NCBI GenBank assembly: GCA_963932145.1
Contig: OZ010613.1
Span: forward strand, 41,600,081-41,664,080
Source: Acanthosepion lycidas
Taxonomy: Eukaryota; Mollusca; Cephalopoda; Sepiida; Sepiidae
Length of the DNA: 64,000 nucleotides
Reading direction: 5' to 3'
The notes under the pieces were generated by a model. It was not told where the DNA came from. It did no database searches and saw nothing but the letters and a program-made list of their open reading frames with translations. The position numbers and the translations under genes were made by a program. This document shows, piece after piece, positions 41,401 to 51,837 of the stretch (within the stretch, counting starts at the first letter, position 1; the number at the start of each line of letters is the position of its first letter).

Positions 41401-41430
41401 GTCGAAATCAAAGGCAACAATTATATAATA

Positions 41431-42217
41431 TAGGGTGTTTCAAAAAGAATACGCCAAAATCATTGTGCTACTTTTTCAGTTCTATAGCATTGTAGTGGAC
41501 TCAATCAGTGGTTATTTGATAGAGTAATTATCAAAGTTTGATTGGGTGTCAGTTTCACCGCTGTCGTTAGTATAACTTCCGGTTCAGCTGAATTGTGGGA
41601 AGATCGATCAAAATGGCAACTCCTCAGCAGAAGGCATTTGTTTTTGTGACAATGGCATTTGTTTTTGCGAACTGAAGCACGCAAAAACAGTGCTTGAGTT
41701 CGTGAAAACAAATGCCATTGTCACAATGCAGGCAGATTCGAATGACTTCATTTTTCAGCAAGATGGAGCACCACCCCATTGGCATCTCGGCGTTAGAGCT
41801 TATCTGAATGAAAACATGCCTCAGCGATGGATTGGGAGGAGAGGTGCTAAAGACCTTGCTCTCTGTGCTTGGCCTGCCAGATCCCCGGACCTCACTGTGT
41901 GTGACTTTTTCTTGTGGGGGTATGTTAGACCAAGATTATGTTCCAGCACTTCCAGCAAGTATCGATGACTTGAAAGATCAAATAACAGCTGCAATCAACA
42001 CGGTGGACCGTGAGATGCCGAAGCGTGTTTGGGAGGAATTCTCATATCGGCTTGATGTTGTCCACGCTGCCGGTGGTGGCCACATTGAGCACTTATAAAA
42101 CATGAAATGAAACTTGAATGTATATACAACACATGTCTTCATGCTAGAGATTTGAAATTTTTTTTCGTTATTGACACATCACGTGATGATTTTGGCGTAT
42201 TTTTTTGAAACACCCTG
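41431..42217 (+). mobile_element. Internally deleted IS630/Tc1/mariner-type transposon
   Basis: Terminal repeats AGGGTGTTTCAAAAAG and its complement (TTTTTTTGAAACACCCTG), about 32 bases, flanked by TA at 41429-41430 and 42218-42219. The start codon at 41613 gives MATPQQKAF, a family N-terminus I recognise. After a short rearranged piece with a stop comes LEFVKTNAIVTMQ, and the frame then jumps to SNDFIFQQDGAPPHWH (second catalytic Asp) and WPARSPDLTVCDFFLWGY (third). Between them lies a longer than usual 46-residue gap. A frameshift at about 41925 precedes the C-terminus, which ends GGGHIEHL. About 600 bases of the DNA-binding and first catalytic region are gone. Confidence 0.93.
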
Positions 42218-42235
42218 TATATATATATATATATA

Positions 42236-42402
42236 TATAAATATAAAAGTGAACATAGAAGTCATCACTTAGAGGCGACAGTCTGTTTCATGCTATATGC
42301 AATCGTCAAGCCACCTGGTGTTCACTTTTATATTTACACACGCTCTATCTCTGATATTGAGCACTTTATTCCATAAATATAGCACACCTTAAGACTATAT
42401 TT

Positions 42403-42405
<3 letters not shown>
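42236..42405 (-). mobile_element. Hammerhead-bearing repeat fragment (Penelope-type)
   Basis: Carries the motif at 42272-42316. A segment CTCTATCTCTGATATTGAGC is shared with 55065-55095 (CTCTATCACGGATATTGAGT), next to another hammerhead. A short inverted repeat (AAAAGTGAACA and TGTTCACTTTT) brackets the motif. No reverse transcriptase remains. Confidence 0.55.
42272..42316 (-). ncRNA. Hammerhead-like motif
   Basis: Minus strand: stem I GTGGC with GCCTC, core TTGACGA (CTGANGA with a changed first base), a weak TGC-ATATA-GCA stem II, GAAAC, stem III ACA-GAC-TGT and site GTC. Stem III and the site match copy 1 at 27.0 kb; the core is altered. Confidence 0.6.

Positions 42406-42408
<3 letters not shown>

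Positions 42409-42470
<62 letters not shown>
42409..42470. repeat. (TA)n microsatellite
   Basis: About 30 TA units. Confidence 0.95.
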
Positions 42471-42473
<3 letters not shown>

Positions 42474-42699
42474 TATGTGCGCGCGCATATATATTATATT
42501 ATATTATATTATATATATGATGAATTATATGAAAATTTATCTAATGGTCAAACGCTTTAAATTATCTCTGCTACAAGTGAGCTTTGGGATTTTGAATAAA
42601 AATAAATACAGTTTCCCTGGTATTAATAGATTTGTTGTTTCGTTTAACGCCCAATTTCTCTGTGATAAGGAGGCAGGAGTATAAAAGTTTATATCTGGG

Positions 42700-43059
42700 G
42701 CAGATAGATATGAAGGAAATGAGAGATAGATGAGAATAGATAGACGTAGACAGTGAGATAGACATCGAGACGTAAACGTTGAGATAGGCGTAAACAATTA
42801 AATAGACGTAAACAGTGAGATAGAGATATATAGACGTAAACAGTCTGATAGGTAGATAGATACATAGATGTGGACAGATAGGCGTAAATAGTGAGATAGA
42901 TAGGCGTAAATAGTGAGATAGATAGGCGTAAATAGTGAGATAGATAGATAGGCGTAAACAGTGAGATAGATAGGCGTAAACAGTGATAGAGATAGATAGG
43001 CGTAAATAGTGAGATAGATAGATAGGCGTAAACAGTGATAGAGATAGGCGTAAACAGTG

Positions 43060-43102
<43 letters not shown>

Positions 43103-43105
43103 CGT
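42700..43105. repeat. GATA-derived minisatellite with GCGTAAACAGTGA
   Basis: Tandem array mixing GATA tetramers with a GCGTAAACAGTGA block. Units of about 21 to 29 bases are repeated some 15 times, ending in about 11 pure GATA units (43058-43100). The long minus-strand frame (SHCLRLSIYL repeats) follows the array and is not evidence of a protein. Confidence 0.93.
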
Positions 43106-43114
43106 AAACAGTGT

Positions 43115-44025
43115 AATTCTAACTCCTTGCGAGAATCTGTTATTCTATGATTCAGTTTCCTAATGATCGACATGTTTTCATTTTTGTTTTCTGCTAATTT
43201 CGCCATCTGCTTCTTTTTGGCAATCGTAATATGACAAAGAAAATGAAAATAACACCGAGGAAATCATTTAGGATATCTCAAAAAACTCATTCTGATAATC
43301 TCGCGTGAAAATGTCTTTTCTCATGTCGGAAACAAGTGTAGGTAAATAAAAAGGACATCTTTTATTAAAAGGGTGAAAACAAGATGAAAAAGAAACCGGT
43401 TTTTGAAATTTTCTTGAAGCACTTTTGTCACACTTCCATACCAGATAGAGAATTCTTTCTCCTCACTCTCGACGAAACACATTTTTATTATTATTTTTTA
43501 TAATCATTTTTTTTTTTTTTTTTTTTTACTGCCATCGAAGCATATTTAATGTTACCAAGTGATTCTTTTGACGAAAGATACGAAAATAAACAGAGGTGAA
43601 TATTTTTTCCTTCCGGTCTGCTGGTCGCCATCTTGCTTTTATTCGCGCGAATATTTGGACGTAACCGCTGAACTTGAAATGTTCGGATTTTGGGCTGTGA
43701 GCCAGACATTGGAAAAAAAGACAGCTGCACCAACTGACACACACATACGTTTGTGCGTATATACAAGCGTGTGTTGTGTTTTTTTGTTTTTTTTTTATCA
43801 ATGTACCTAAAATATGTATTTCTGTGTTTTTATTTTTGTTTTTTTTTTGTTTTGTTTTGTTTTTTAGAGAGGGATATTTGAGTATCGCTTTTTAATTTGT
43901 ATATATATCGTACAATACGACAGAAAAGTAATATTTTAACTTTTATGTTGTATCTCTTGTCTTTGTTCAAAGCAACAAATACTTGAAGCAGAAGCTATCT
44001 GTAGTTTTTATTGCCATTTCTAGCG
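43115..44025. other. AT-rich sequence without recognised gene
   Basis: Poly-T and poly-A runs near 43508, 43775 and 43840. No domain found in overlapping 80-90-codon frames. Confidence 0.4.
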
Positions 44026-44032
44026 CTTTTCT

Positions 44033-44200
44033 TACCGGTTCTCGTGTGATCACCAAAATTAAGCGACATTGAGCCTGGTAACTTAGATGGCTAACTGCTT
44101 GGGAATACAAGCTGCTGTAAACTTGGATGTGAGGGTAGTGTAATAACGATAACGACTCTAAATTGGAAATCGGAGAGCTGAGTTCCAATTCCAGTCGGTT
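44033..44200 (+). mobile_element. 5S rRNA/tRNA chimeric SINE, cut at its 3' side
   Basis: 5S part 44033-44123 (GATCACCAAAATTAAGCGAC, GGGAATACAAGCTGCTGTAA), tRNA part 44124-44200 (GTGAGGGTAGTGTAATAACG, GAGTTCCAATTCCAG). It is then replaced by a minus-oriented VNTR-retroposon tail (GGTTTGGTTTGTTTTG). A 5S-SINE-like tail (GTTGATAAGCCGTAAAAAAT) reappears at 44470. Confidence 0.85.
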
Positions 44201-44280
44201 TGGTTTGTTTTGTTTTATGGCATATCAACCTCCATCCAATCCAGAGGATTATAATATTCCAGAGATGTTCAACGGTTGTC

Positions 44281-44471
44281 AGGGGTATCTGACATTTTTA
44301 ATTTTAGTTTGAGTCTTTCGTATCTTCCTCTCAGGGGTATCTGTCATTTTTAATTTTAGTTTGAGTCTTTCGTATCTTCCTCTCAGGGGTATCTGACATT
44401 TTTAATTTCAGTTTGAGTCATTCGCATCTTCCTCTCAGGGGTATCTGACATTTTTAATTTCAGTTTGAGTG
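44281..44471. repeat. 52-bp tandem repeat, about 3.7 copies
   Basis: The word AGGGGTATCTG starts at 44281, 44333, 44385 and 44437, an exact 52-base spacing. Units are 95% or so alike by eye. Confidence 0.95.
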
Positions 44472-44499
44472 GGTTGATAAGCCGTAAAAAATGAATCTA

Positions 44500-45045
44500 T
44501 GAATCGACAATATCTTATGGTGACCATAGCTGCACCTGTCGGAGGCTAGCGCAATTGTCTTGTAATTGAAGAATTCATAGTGAATGTTTCCAGGAGTGTC
44601 ACTATCGCGATCCAAACGCCTATCGTCCGGTTCATACACCTCCCCAATTTTCTTAACAGGAGTAGAGGTTTATCCCATGTTTTTTGCTTGGGATTAGAAT
44701 GCCGGATCCTTAAATTCTATACTTCTCACATCTCCACCTGAAATCTGAAATTTTTTTATTCAGTAATGTTTTCCCCTCTCCCAACAGTAGGTTCGCCTTC
44801 ACCCCGTTCACACCCCTCCCCGCTCTTTTCTGCATAGGACTGAGTTTCCGGTTCCTTTCAAAGTCTATTCGACTCTACAGACCTAACGTCTTCGCCTGAA
44901 CTCTGAAATTTTATTCGCTAATTAAATCTTGACCTCTTCAAGTCTAGTATTAGCTGCCTACACAATTTCAATATTAAATAATCCAGCTAAGGTTGATATA
45001 TGGAAAACTCACTCTGATCTTCCTGATAAGAAAAAATAATGTAAA
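44500..45045. other. Dispersed-repeat remnants
   Basis: Bases 44640-44930 contain segments on the minus strand related to the repeat at 18.62 and 30.65 kb. No gene recognised. Confidence 0.45.
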
Positions 45046-45049
45046 TAAT

Positions 45050-45285
45050 GTATTGAATTTACTATTAAAAATCTCGGAAAAACAGAAAAACGACCCTAGC
45101 CTATGTCGAATCCAGAGGAGTCATGACACGTGGAACTAGAACATTTTACCTCCGGTGGACGAAATAAAGGGTTCGGCTCGAAATTCCAATCACCTGAAGA
45201 TGGCCGAAACGTTGTGAATATGGCAGTGAAGATGAGGATGAAAGTCCGAATACTGTAAGTAATGCAAGTAAATTTTATATATTTA
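45050..45285 (+). mobile_element. SINE family B copy
   Basis: Body (CACGTGGAACTAGAAC, AATAAAGGGTTCGGCTCG) and 3' segment CACCTGAAGATGGCCGAAAC, then GTTGTG. Head degraded. Confidence 0.8.
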
Positions 45286-45835
45286 CTTAATTTCCAGGTT
45301 TTTGAGTTAACATCCTCGCGGTTTTGTATGTTAGATTAACGGCGTATTTATCAAATGCGTTTTCGTGAAAAGAGTCCACTGCGTTATACAGAGACACATA
45401 CGTACTGCAATATGACATTCTTGTAAAACTGACACGAAATTAGTATTTGGTATGTGTCACAAGCACGTTCTTAATGATACGCTTTCTGCATTAGCATATA
45501 GAGACTTTTTCTTCTTATGTCTTGTATGTATGGTTTGAATAAAACGTGAGGGAAAAAGAAAAGCCGTTATACAATTTTATTATAAGTCCTGTCCCCATAT
45601 TTTAGCGTTGATGAATAACGACTGGAAAGACATCAACGAGGCAAGTTGTTGTCGTGGTAAAATGCGAGAATATCGCAAAGGTAGGAATTAACTGTCAAAC
45701 AAGCAGAAACTCTTCAAAACGTCATCGAGGGCATAATTACAGACGCAGGTGAGAAAATGCAACCCTTTCGACACATTTTATTCACACCTAGGGAATATTA
45801 TCAGTGTCAAATATAGGTTCTCTCCCATAATTATG
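45286..45835. other. Unassigned sequence
   Basis: No gene or repeat recognised. Confidence 0.35.
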
Positions 45836-45837
45836 TC

Positions 45838-47745
45838 TTTTTTTTTTTCTTATATTTTAGTTTTTATTCTTTTTATTCCTTTTTAGTTTGTCTTTTTTTG
45901 TACTTGTTTTATTTTCATTTATATTCTCTCTTCTTGTTTTTATCGTTCTTCGTTAATTTTCTTCTTTCTTTCTTTCATTCTTCGCGATTCTTTTGTCTTG
46001 GCAATGTCTTCATTTCTTTTTTTTTCTTTTTACTTTTTTCTTTTTTTCTTTCTTCTTTCATTTTATGCTTTTTATTTTCCTTATCCATTTTGAATTTTTT
46101 CACGTTTCCATCTTTTTTTCTTTCTCTTCTCTTTTTTTCCTATTTTTCTCCTTTTTCTCTTTTTCTTTCTCTTCTCTTTTTCTTTTTCTTTTTCTTTCTC
46201 TTTTCCTTTTTCTTTCTCATTTTCTTTTTCTTTCTCATTTTCTTTTTCTTTCTCATTTTCTTTTTCTTTCTCATTTTCCTTTTTCTTTCTCATTTTCCTT
46301 TTTCTTTCTCATTTTCCTTTTTCTTTCTCTTTTCCTTTTTCTTTCTCTTTTCCTTTCCTTTTTCTTTCTCTTTTCCTTTCCTTTTTCTTTCTCTTTTCCT
46401 TTCCTTTCTCTTTTCCTTTCCTTTTCTTTCTCTTTTCCTTTCCTTTTTCTTTCTCTTTTCCTTTCCTTTTTCTTTCTCTTTTCCTTTCCTTTTTCTTTCT
46501 CTTTTCTTTTCCTTTTTCTTCCTCTCCTCTTTTTCTCTTCTTTATCTTTTTCTCTTTTTCTTTCTCTTCTCTTTTTTCCTTTCTCTTTTTCTTTCCTTTT
46601 CCTTTCTTTTTCCCTTTTTTCTTTCTCTTTTTCTCTCTCCTCTTTTCCTCTCCTATTTTCTTTCTCTTTTTTCTCTCCTATTTTCTTACTCTTTTTTCTC
46701 TCCTATTTTCTTTCTCTTTTTTCTCTCCTTTTTTTTCTTTCTCTTTTTCTCTCCTTTTTTTTCTTTCTCTTTTTTCTCTCCTTTTTTTTCTTTCTCTTTT
46801 TTCTCTCCTTTTTTTTCTTTCTCTTTTTTCTCTCCTTTTTTTTCTTTCTCTTTTTTCTCTCCTTTTTTTTCTTTCTCTTTTTTCTCTCCTTTTTTTTCTT
46901 TCTCTTTTTTCTCTCCTTTTTTTTCTTTCTCTTTTTTCTCTCCTTTTTTTTCTTTCTCTTTTTTCTCTCCTTTTTTTTCTTATTTTATTTTTCAATCTTC
47001 ATTTTTAAATTTATAATTTGTCTTCTATTTTCATCGCCTTTTTATGATCGATGATTTATCTCCTCCCTTTGTGTTCTCCTCCTCCCCTTTTGTTCTCCTT
47101 CTCCTCTCATTTTGTTGTTGTTCTCTTTAGTTATTCTCCTTCTCCTCTTTTGTTCTTCTCTTTCTCTCCTTTTTTTCTTCTCCTCGTTTGCTGTTCTTTT
47201 GCAACCCCGTTTTCATTTTTTCCTTCTTCGTTTTTTTAGTTTTTTTTTTTTTCAATTTCTTTCTTTTCCTTCTCCGATTTCTTCTTTTTTTGTCCGTTTT
47301 CTCCTTCTTTCATTCATTATATTCTTTTTTTTTTCTTTTGTATTCTCTGACCTCTTTTCTTATTCATCTCCATTTTCTTTCTCCGTTTTAGCTTCCTTTT
47401 TTAGAATTCCTCCTTTTTTTTATTTTTCTCTTCCTCCCACTTCTCTTTTCTTTCCCTCATTCATTTCCTCTTTTCACTCCAGCTTCATTTTATCCTCTTT
47501 TTCTTTTCTACATATTTTCCTTCACCTTCATTCCTCCTTTTTCTTCTTTTTATTCCCAATCTTGCCTCTCTCTCTCTCTCTCTCTCTCTCTTATCTAATC
47601 CTCTTTACTTTTCTTTCCTTTTGCTTCTCGCTCTTCTTTTTTTTAACTTTGCATACCTTTTCTTATTTTCCCTTCTGTTTTAAATATTTTATCTCTTTCC
47701 CCGACTTTTTCTACTTATTCGTCTTTTATCTCTTTGTCAATCATA
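45838..47745. repeat. 1.9-kb polypyrimidine tract with nested arrays
   Basis: The plus strand is almost entirely T and C. 46190-46500 is built from CTTTTTCTTTCTCATTTTC and TTTCTCTTTTCCTTTCC units. 46680-46980 is eleven near-identical 27-base units of TTTTTTTTCTTTCTC plus TTTTTTCTCTCC. Open frames of 350 or more codons on both strands are low-complexity artefacts. Mirror-like symmetry makes intramolecular triplex formation plausible. Confidence 0.95.
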
Positions 47746-47949
47746 ATTAATTCTTGTTTCTCCTTTTATTTTCCTTTTAAATACTTCATCGCATTTTCCG
47801 TTTGCTTTTCGTCACCAAAAAAACGCTTTCCTACCGTAGTAGATAGACAAGCCGTCTAGTATAAGCATTAATCCCCTGTCATAGATATAAGCCAATTAAG
47901 TTGGCTATCTCGACATAGTATATATGTTTTACAAGCTGCTATTTAACTG

Positions 47950-48800
47950 CCTGCATACGGATAGAAAATGAATTCAGTATAAATAGACATATAAGACAAT
48001 GGTGAGATACCGGAAGATCCATTTTCATAACGCTGCCTAAGAAGCCAAACAAATTCGAATTCAATCGAACAATCAGCATAATGAGCCTCGTAACAACACT
48101 GATCAAGTCTGATGAATAGAGCGCGAGTCAACCAGACCGGAGATAGGACAAGACATGGGAATAAAGAATGCTATATTTACGATCTGAATGATATCTGTAA
48201 GAGCAATACGCATCCACCTGTTTTATAGATCGTGCAAGAGCGTTTGATAAGGTACGTCCCAAAGAACTGTTTGAACTGCTAAGTCATATTTTTAACAGTG
48301 GACGGAAAATAAGACACCAAAATCCGTAGGTACACTAGGGAAAGATGTTTTCCAAAAGCTAAGCAAAGTATTAAGAAACATTAAAACTTTATTAGAAAAA
48401 AAAGAAAAGAGTACTGAACTCTTGTGCAATATCGGTCCTCCTGTATGGCAGTGAATGCAGGAAAATCCCATTACGATCGAGTGAACATGTTTTAGGGTAA
48501 ATGGAAACAAAAGGGACACTCATGACTTCCATTAGAAAACAAAACAGTTGGAATTTCTGGGGCACACCATGAGGAAAGAAGGCTTGGAAAATTTGACACT
48601 CACAGGACATATTGAAGGAAAGATGAACAGAGAAAAGCAGCACACAACCTACCTAACGAGGTTATATAAATGGTTGTCAGAACAGGGAGTAGAAGAGATA
48701 GCAAAAAGACCTTTACAAAGGACAGGAAATTGTGGAGAGTCATGATCGCCAACATTCTGAGGGAACAGGGCATACAGAAAAAGTTGACCTGTACTCCGAC
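47950..48800 (+). pseudogene. RTE-type LINE ORF2 fragment, copy 1
   Basis: Shifted plus-strand frames give RSIFITLPKKPNKFEFNRTI, SIMSLVTTLIKSDE, RARVNQTGDRTRHGNKECYI, then ARAFDKVRPKELFELL (the RT block before the catalytic box). The later blocks are SVLLYGSECRKI, LEFLGHTMRKEGLENLTLTG, HIEGKMNREKQHTTYLTRLY and KWLSEQGVEEIAK. The order is that of an RTE reverse transcriptase from finger to C-terminus. The catalytic YADD segment is deleted, and stops and shifts are numerous. Confidence 0.88.
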
Positions 48801-48849
48801 ATGAACTGAAGAGAATAGTTTATTTTTCTGTTTCTCCACAATTTCTTTT

Positions 48850-49405
48850 CCTTTGTAAAGTTAGACTTTTTTTAAATAAAGCACGAGCCACTATTAGACT
48901 GGACATATGTATTTTTACGGGTACAAGAAATGCTATATTTGTTATCCGAATGATATCTGAAGGCAATGCAAATTCAAAAGGAAGTATATCTGTTTCATAG
49001 ATTATGCAGAAGCATTTAAGGTAGTACACAAAGAACTATTTGAACTGCTATGTAAGCTTGTTTTATTTTAGAAGCATATTAGAACAATCGAACTTATACT
49101 GGGCGTATGCCACCAGCATACGAATAAAAAGAAGTGTATACAAAAATAAAAATAGGCATGATATTTATACAAGCTTTACATGGATGTTATTCTAAGAGAA
49201 CTGGTGATCCAAGCAGGTAGGCACAAACTTAACAATATATTCTGATAACGCTGATGGCAAACGCAAAAAAAAAACACAAAAAAAACTGCCGCGCATCCTA
49301 AAGAGTGTAGTAAAGGAAAGTGAGATGAAAGGACTAACCATCATTTGTAAGAAAACAAAATGTATGATTGTCGACTGTAGCCGGGATCATTAAGTCAATG
49401 CGAAT
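48850..49405 (+). pseudogene. RTE-type LINE ORF2 fragment, copy 2
   Basis: ARATIRLDI, GTRNAIFVIRMISEGNAN, CFIDYAEAFKVVHKELFELL and a degraded downstream part. Same orientation and order as copy 1 and directly after it, so either tandem copies or a local duplication. Confidence 0.8.
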
Positions 49406-49439
49406 TTCACGATCCTCTCTTTTGGCCGCATAGTATAAG

Positions 49440-49905
49440 CCTTTTTTTTATTTTTTCCTACTTCATTCCTTTTTATTTGTATGCTGGTGGTATACCTTAA
49501 CAAACGCTTTAGCATAATCTATAAAACATAGATAAACTCTCTTTTCAATTTGTATTACTTTCAGATGATAAATATAGTAACTTTTGTGTCCCCGACAATA
49601 CATATTTCCGGTCTAATAGTGCCTCGTGTTTTATTTGTCCGAATTCGGATTATTAATTTGGTTAAGCTGATTGTACGATGGAGTTGTACTTGGCTTCTAA
49701 GGCAGAGCTATGAAGATGGATCTATGTTCTTCCGGTATTTCACCAGTGTCGTGTAGTTCATCTATTATTTGCTTTGTTATTGGCTGATATAAGGCTAAGA
49801 ACGTAAGAAACGCGGATGACGGTGTGTTGCTAGAAGGCTTGTTCAAAACGATCACTTCGGATGTCAGCAGTTTTGTAGAGGGAACAAACATTTTTGGAGA
49901 AAATT
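49440..49905 (-). pseudogene. RTE-type LINE ORF2 fragment, copy 3 (opposite strand)
   Basis: Minus strand: ALYQPITKQIIDELHDTGEI, PEEHRSIFIALPKKPS, then stop-rich sequence with the LCFIDYAKAF-like region complement near 49500. Head-to-head with copy 2. Confidence 0.8.
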
Positions 49906-50219
49906 TAACATTTTTGAAAAATGAAATTGGAAACACTTCTATAAATTCAACAAATTTATTTATATTTTGAACATGTTCATAAACAAAGTAGTACGGTTAC
50001 AAATATTGAAATGAAAATATCACCAATTTGTTTGATCCAAATTTAAAATAGTTTTCCATTTGTGCCTGTGCGTATGTTGATAGACTTCCCTTGTTTTGTA
50101 CATGTAAACTTTTAATACGCGAGTTTATGTTTACTTTGAAAATGCGTATGTATTTGCCAGCGTTAACAGTAACGACCGTAATACGGCAACTGGTAAATTC
50201 GACTGTAAAAGATTTAAAT

Positions 50220-50358
50220 CAGGGTTTCCCAACCTGGGTAATATCGCCCAAAGGTGGGTGATGAGAAACTAAAAAAAAAAAATGGTGGGCGATATAGGAT
50301 TCTGAGTATTAAAAAGGTATTTCAAAATATATATTCAAAGGAAACATGCAAAAAAAAA

Positions 50359-50391
<33 letters not shown>

Positions 50392-50603
50392 ATGTGATTT
50401 AGTTTGTTACGATACGATAGTAGCAGCAACCGCTTAAATCAGAATTATTTCTTTTGGTATTTTTTTTACTACATCATAAAATTAGTTTATGAGCCAGTAA
50501 GAAACTTTTACCAAGCATTTCTCGTACATTTTTGAATATTTACCCTATAAGTGGGGGGTAGAAAATTTTTCCATGTGAAAATTAAAAAGTTTGCGAACCC
50601 GTG
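50220..50603. mobile_element. Probable nonautonomous hAT element
   Basis: Ends CAGGGTTTCCCAACCTGGG and AAAAGTTTGCGAACCCGTG resemble hAT inverted repeats. The expected 8-base duplication is weak (ATTTAAAT against ATATCAAA), so the insertion is old or the ends are approximate. An internal GGTGGGCGAT segment is also present. Confidence 0.6.
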
Positions 50604-50861
50604 ATATCAAAATTGTGTAGTGATTTTTATTTGAAGTCGTGTGGGGTATCTACATATTGATTTTACCATTATTTCCTCTTCGAGTTACATGTGCTATTCA
50701 TTTTAGCTGTTGCTGCTGTTGGAAGTCTCGAATTGATGTGGTTTCTATTATTTGGTACAGTTCTTTGTAATTCTGTGCTGCCAGGTCACAAGGGTTGAAT
50801 TTTAACCTTGGGTTTTAAAAAGCAGTTGTATATAGCTGCCAGGTTAGATGATTCTGAAGAG
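50604..50861. other. Unassigned sequence
   Basis: No feature recognised. Confidence 0.35.
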
Positions 50862-50865
50862 TTTT

Positions 50866-51226
50866 TGTTTTTACAGCATATCAACCTCAATGGGATTTTT
50901 TTTAATGCCGACAAGATTTTTATTGCTGGCAATATTTTTAAAAAAATGTATTGCTGGTAATAATTTTTTGCTTCAAAAATTAATCGCTGGTAATAACCTT
51001 TTTGTAAAAGGTACAGCTGGAATTAAAACCTATTTTTATACTTTCATATTGTTTTGACCCCAGTTTGGGGGGTCAACTATTTGCCCATAGCTGGGTCCCT
51101 AACAGGTGCTACTACCTCGGGTCAGGACTTGGGAACAACAGCAATGAGGAGGTTGTTCCACACACCTCAAAGCCTCCTGGTCAACGGCCTTACTGTTGGA
51201 TGTAGTTTATCGTCTTATCCAGGACG
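50866..51226 (-). mobile_element. VNTR retroposon
   Basis: Minus strand: 5' motif (CTGGATAAGACGATAAACTA), GC-rich body (GAGGAGGCTTTGAGGTGTGT, CTATGGGCAAATAG, CCCCAAACTGGGG), three or four units, then the tail (CCCATTGAGGTTGATATGC). Target-site duplication not identified. Confidence 0.88.
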
Positions 51227-51339
51227 GTTTCTGAAAGGGTTTGGCGCTATGCATGACATCCATATAAAAGTCTTGATCTTACGAGGCTATTTAAGGACAT
51301 CACTCTAGTTTTCAGGATAAAGTTTTAGTTTTGAAGTAA

Positions 51340-51715
51340 TTTGCAGTGTTGGCTGAAACTACCTCTAGCGCAGCCTATTCTATGTTCAGTTTCCTTGTCT
51401 CCTTTACTACATTTCTCACTAATCCATACGCCGAAGTATTTGAAGTGTTTAGTATTTACTAATTTCACGTACTGAGGTTTTATGATAGATTAAGGCTACG
51501 TACCATTTTCATTCCAATTTCAGATCATAGATTCTGTTTTGGAAAGGTTTATTTTGACTCCCATTTCTTGGAACACTCGATAGAGGATGCTGATTATCTG
51601 TTCAAAATACTTCTTATCCCAAATATAAATACCTATGTCATCGGCAGCACTGTAAGTTGGTAACTCGAAAAGTAGTTTGAAAGAAAGAGACAAGCCGGCC
51701 AAGCATAGAAATGAA
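51340..51715 (-). pseudogene. LINE reverse transcriptase fragment of a further lineage
   Basis: Minus strand: LFELPTYSAADDIGIYIWDK (AADD catalytic box), SILYRVFQEMGVKINLSKTE, SMI, then after a stop PQYVKLVNTKHFKYFGVWI and TEHRIGCARGSFSQHCKLL. The sequence differs from the RTE copies (LSKTESMI, HRIGCARG-type blocks) and keeps the two Asp residues. The clade is not certain. Confidence 0.8.
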
Positions 51716-51837
51716 TACAATATTGGAACTAGTGATACAGAGTGCTAGAGAAAAACAACAAATTTCAATATGAGCCCTGATAAAAAAATGTTTACTGAGA
51801 CATTAGGTTTATAAGTATCAAAAGTTCATACACTGAT

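Noticed and set aside
42571-43206. 211-codon frame with SHCLRLSIYL repeats
   Set aside because: Direct translation of the GATA/GCGTAAACAGTGA array.
45898-47054. Two overlapping open frames of 353 and 372 codons
   Set aside because: Products of a polypyrimidine tract; both frames are Phe/Leu/Ser runs.
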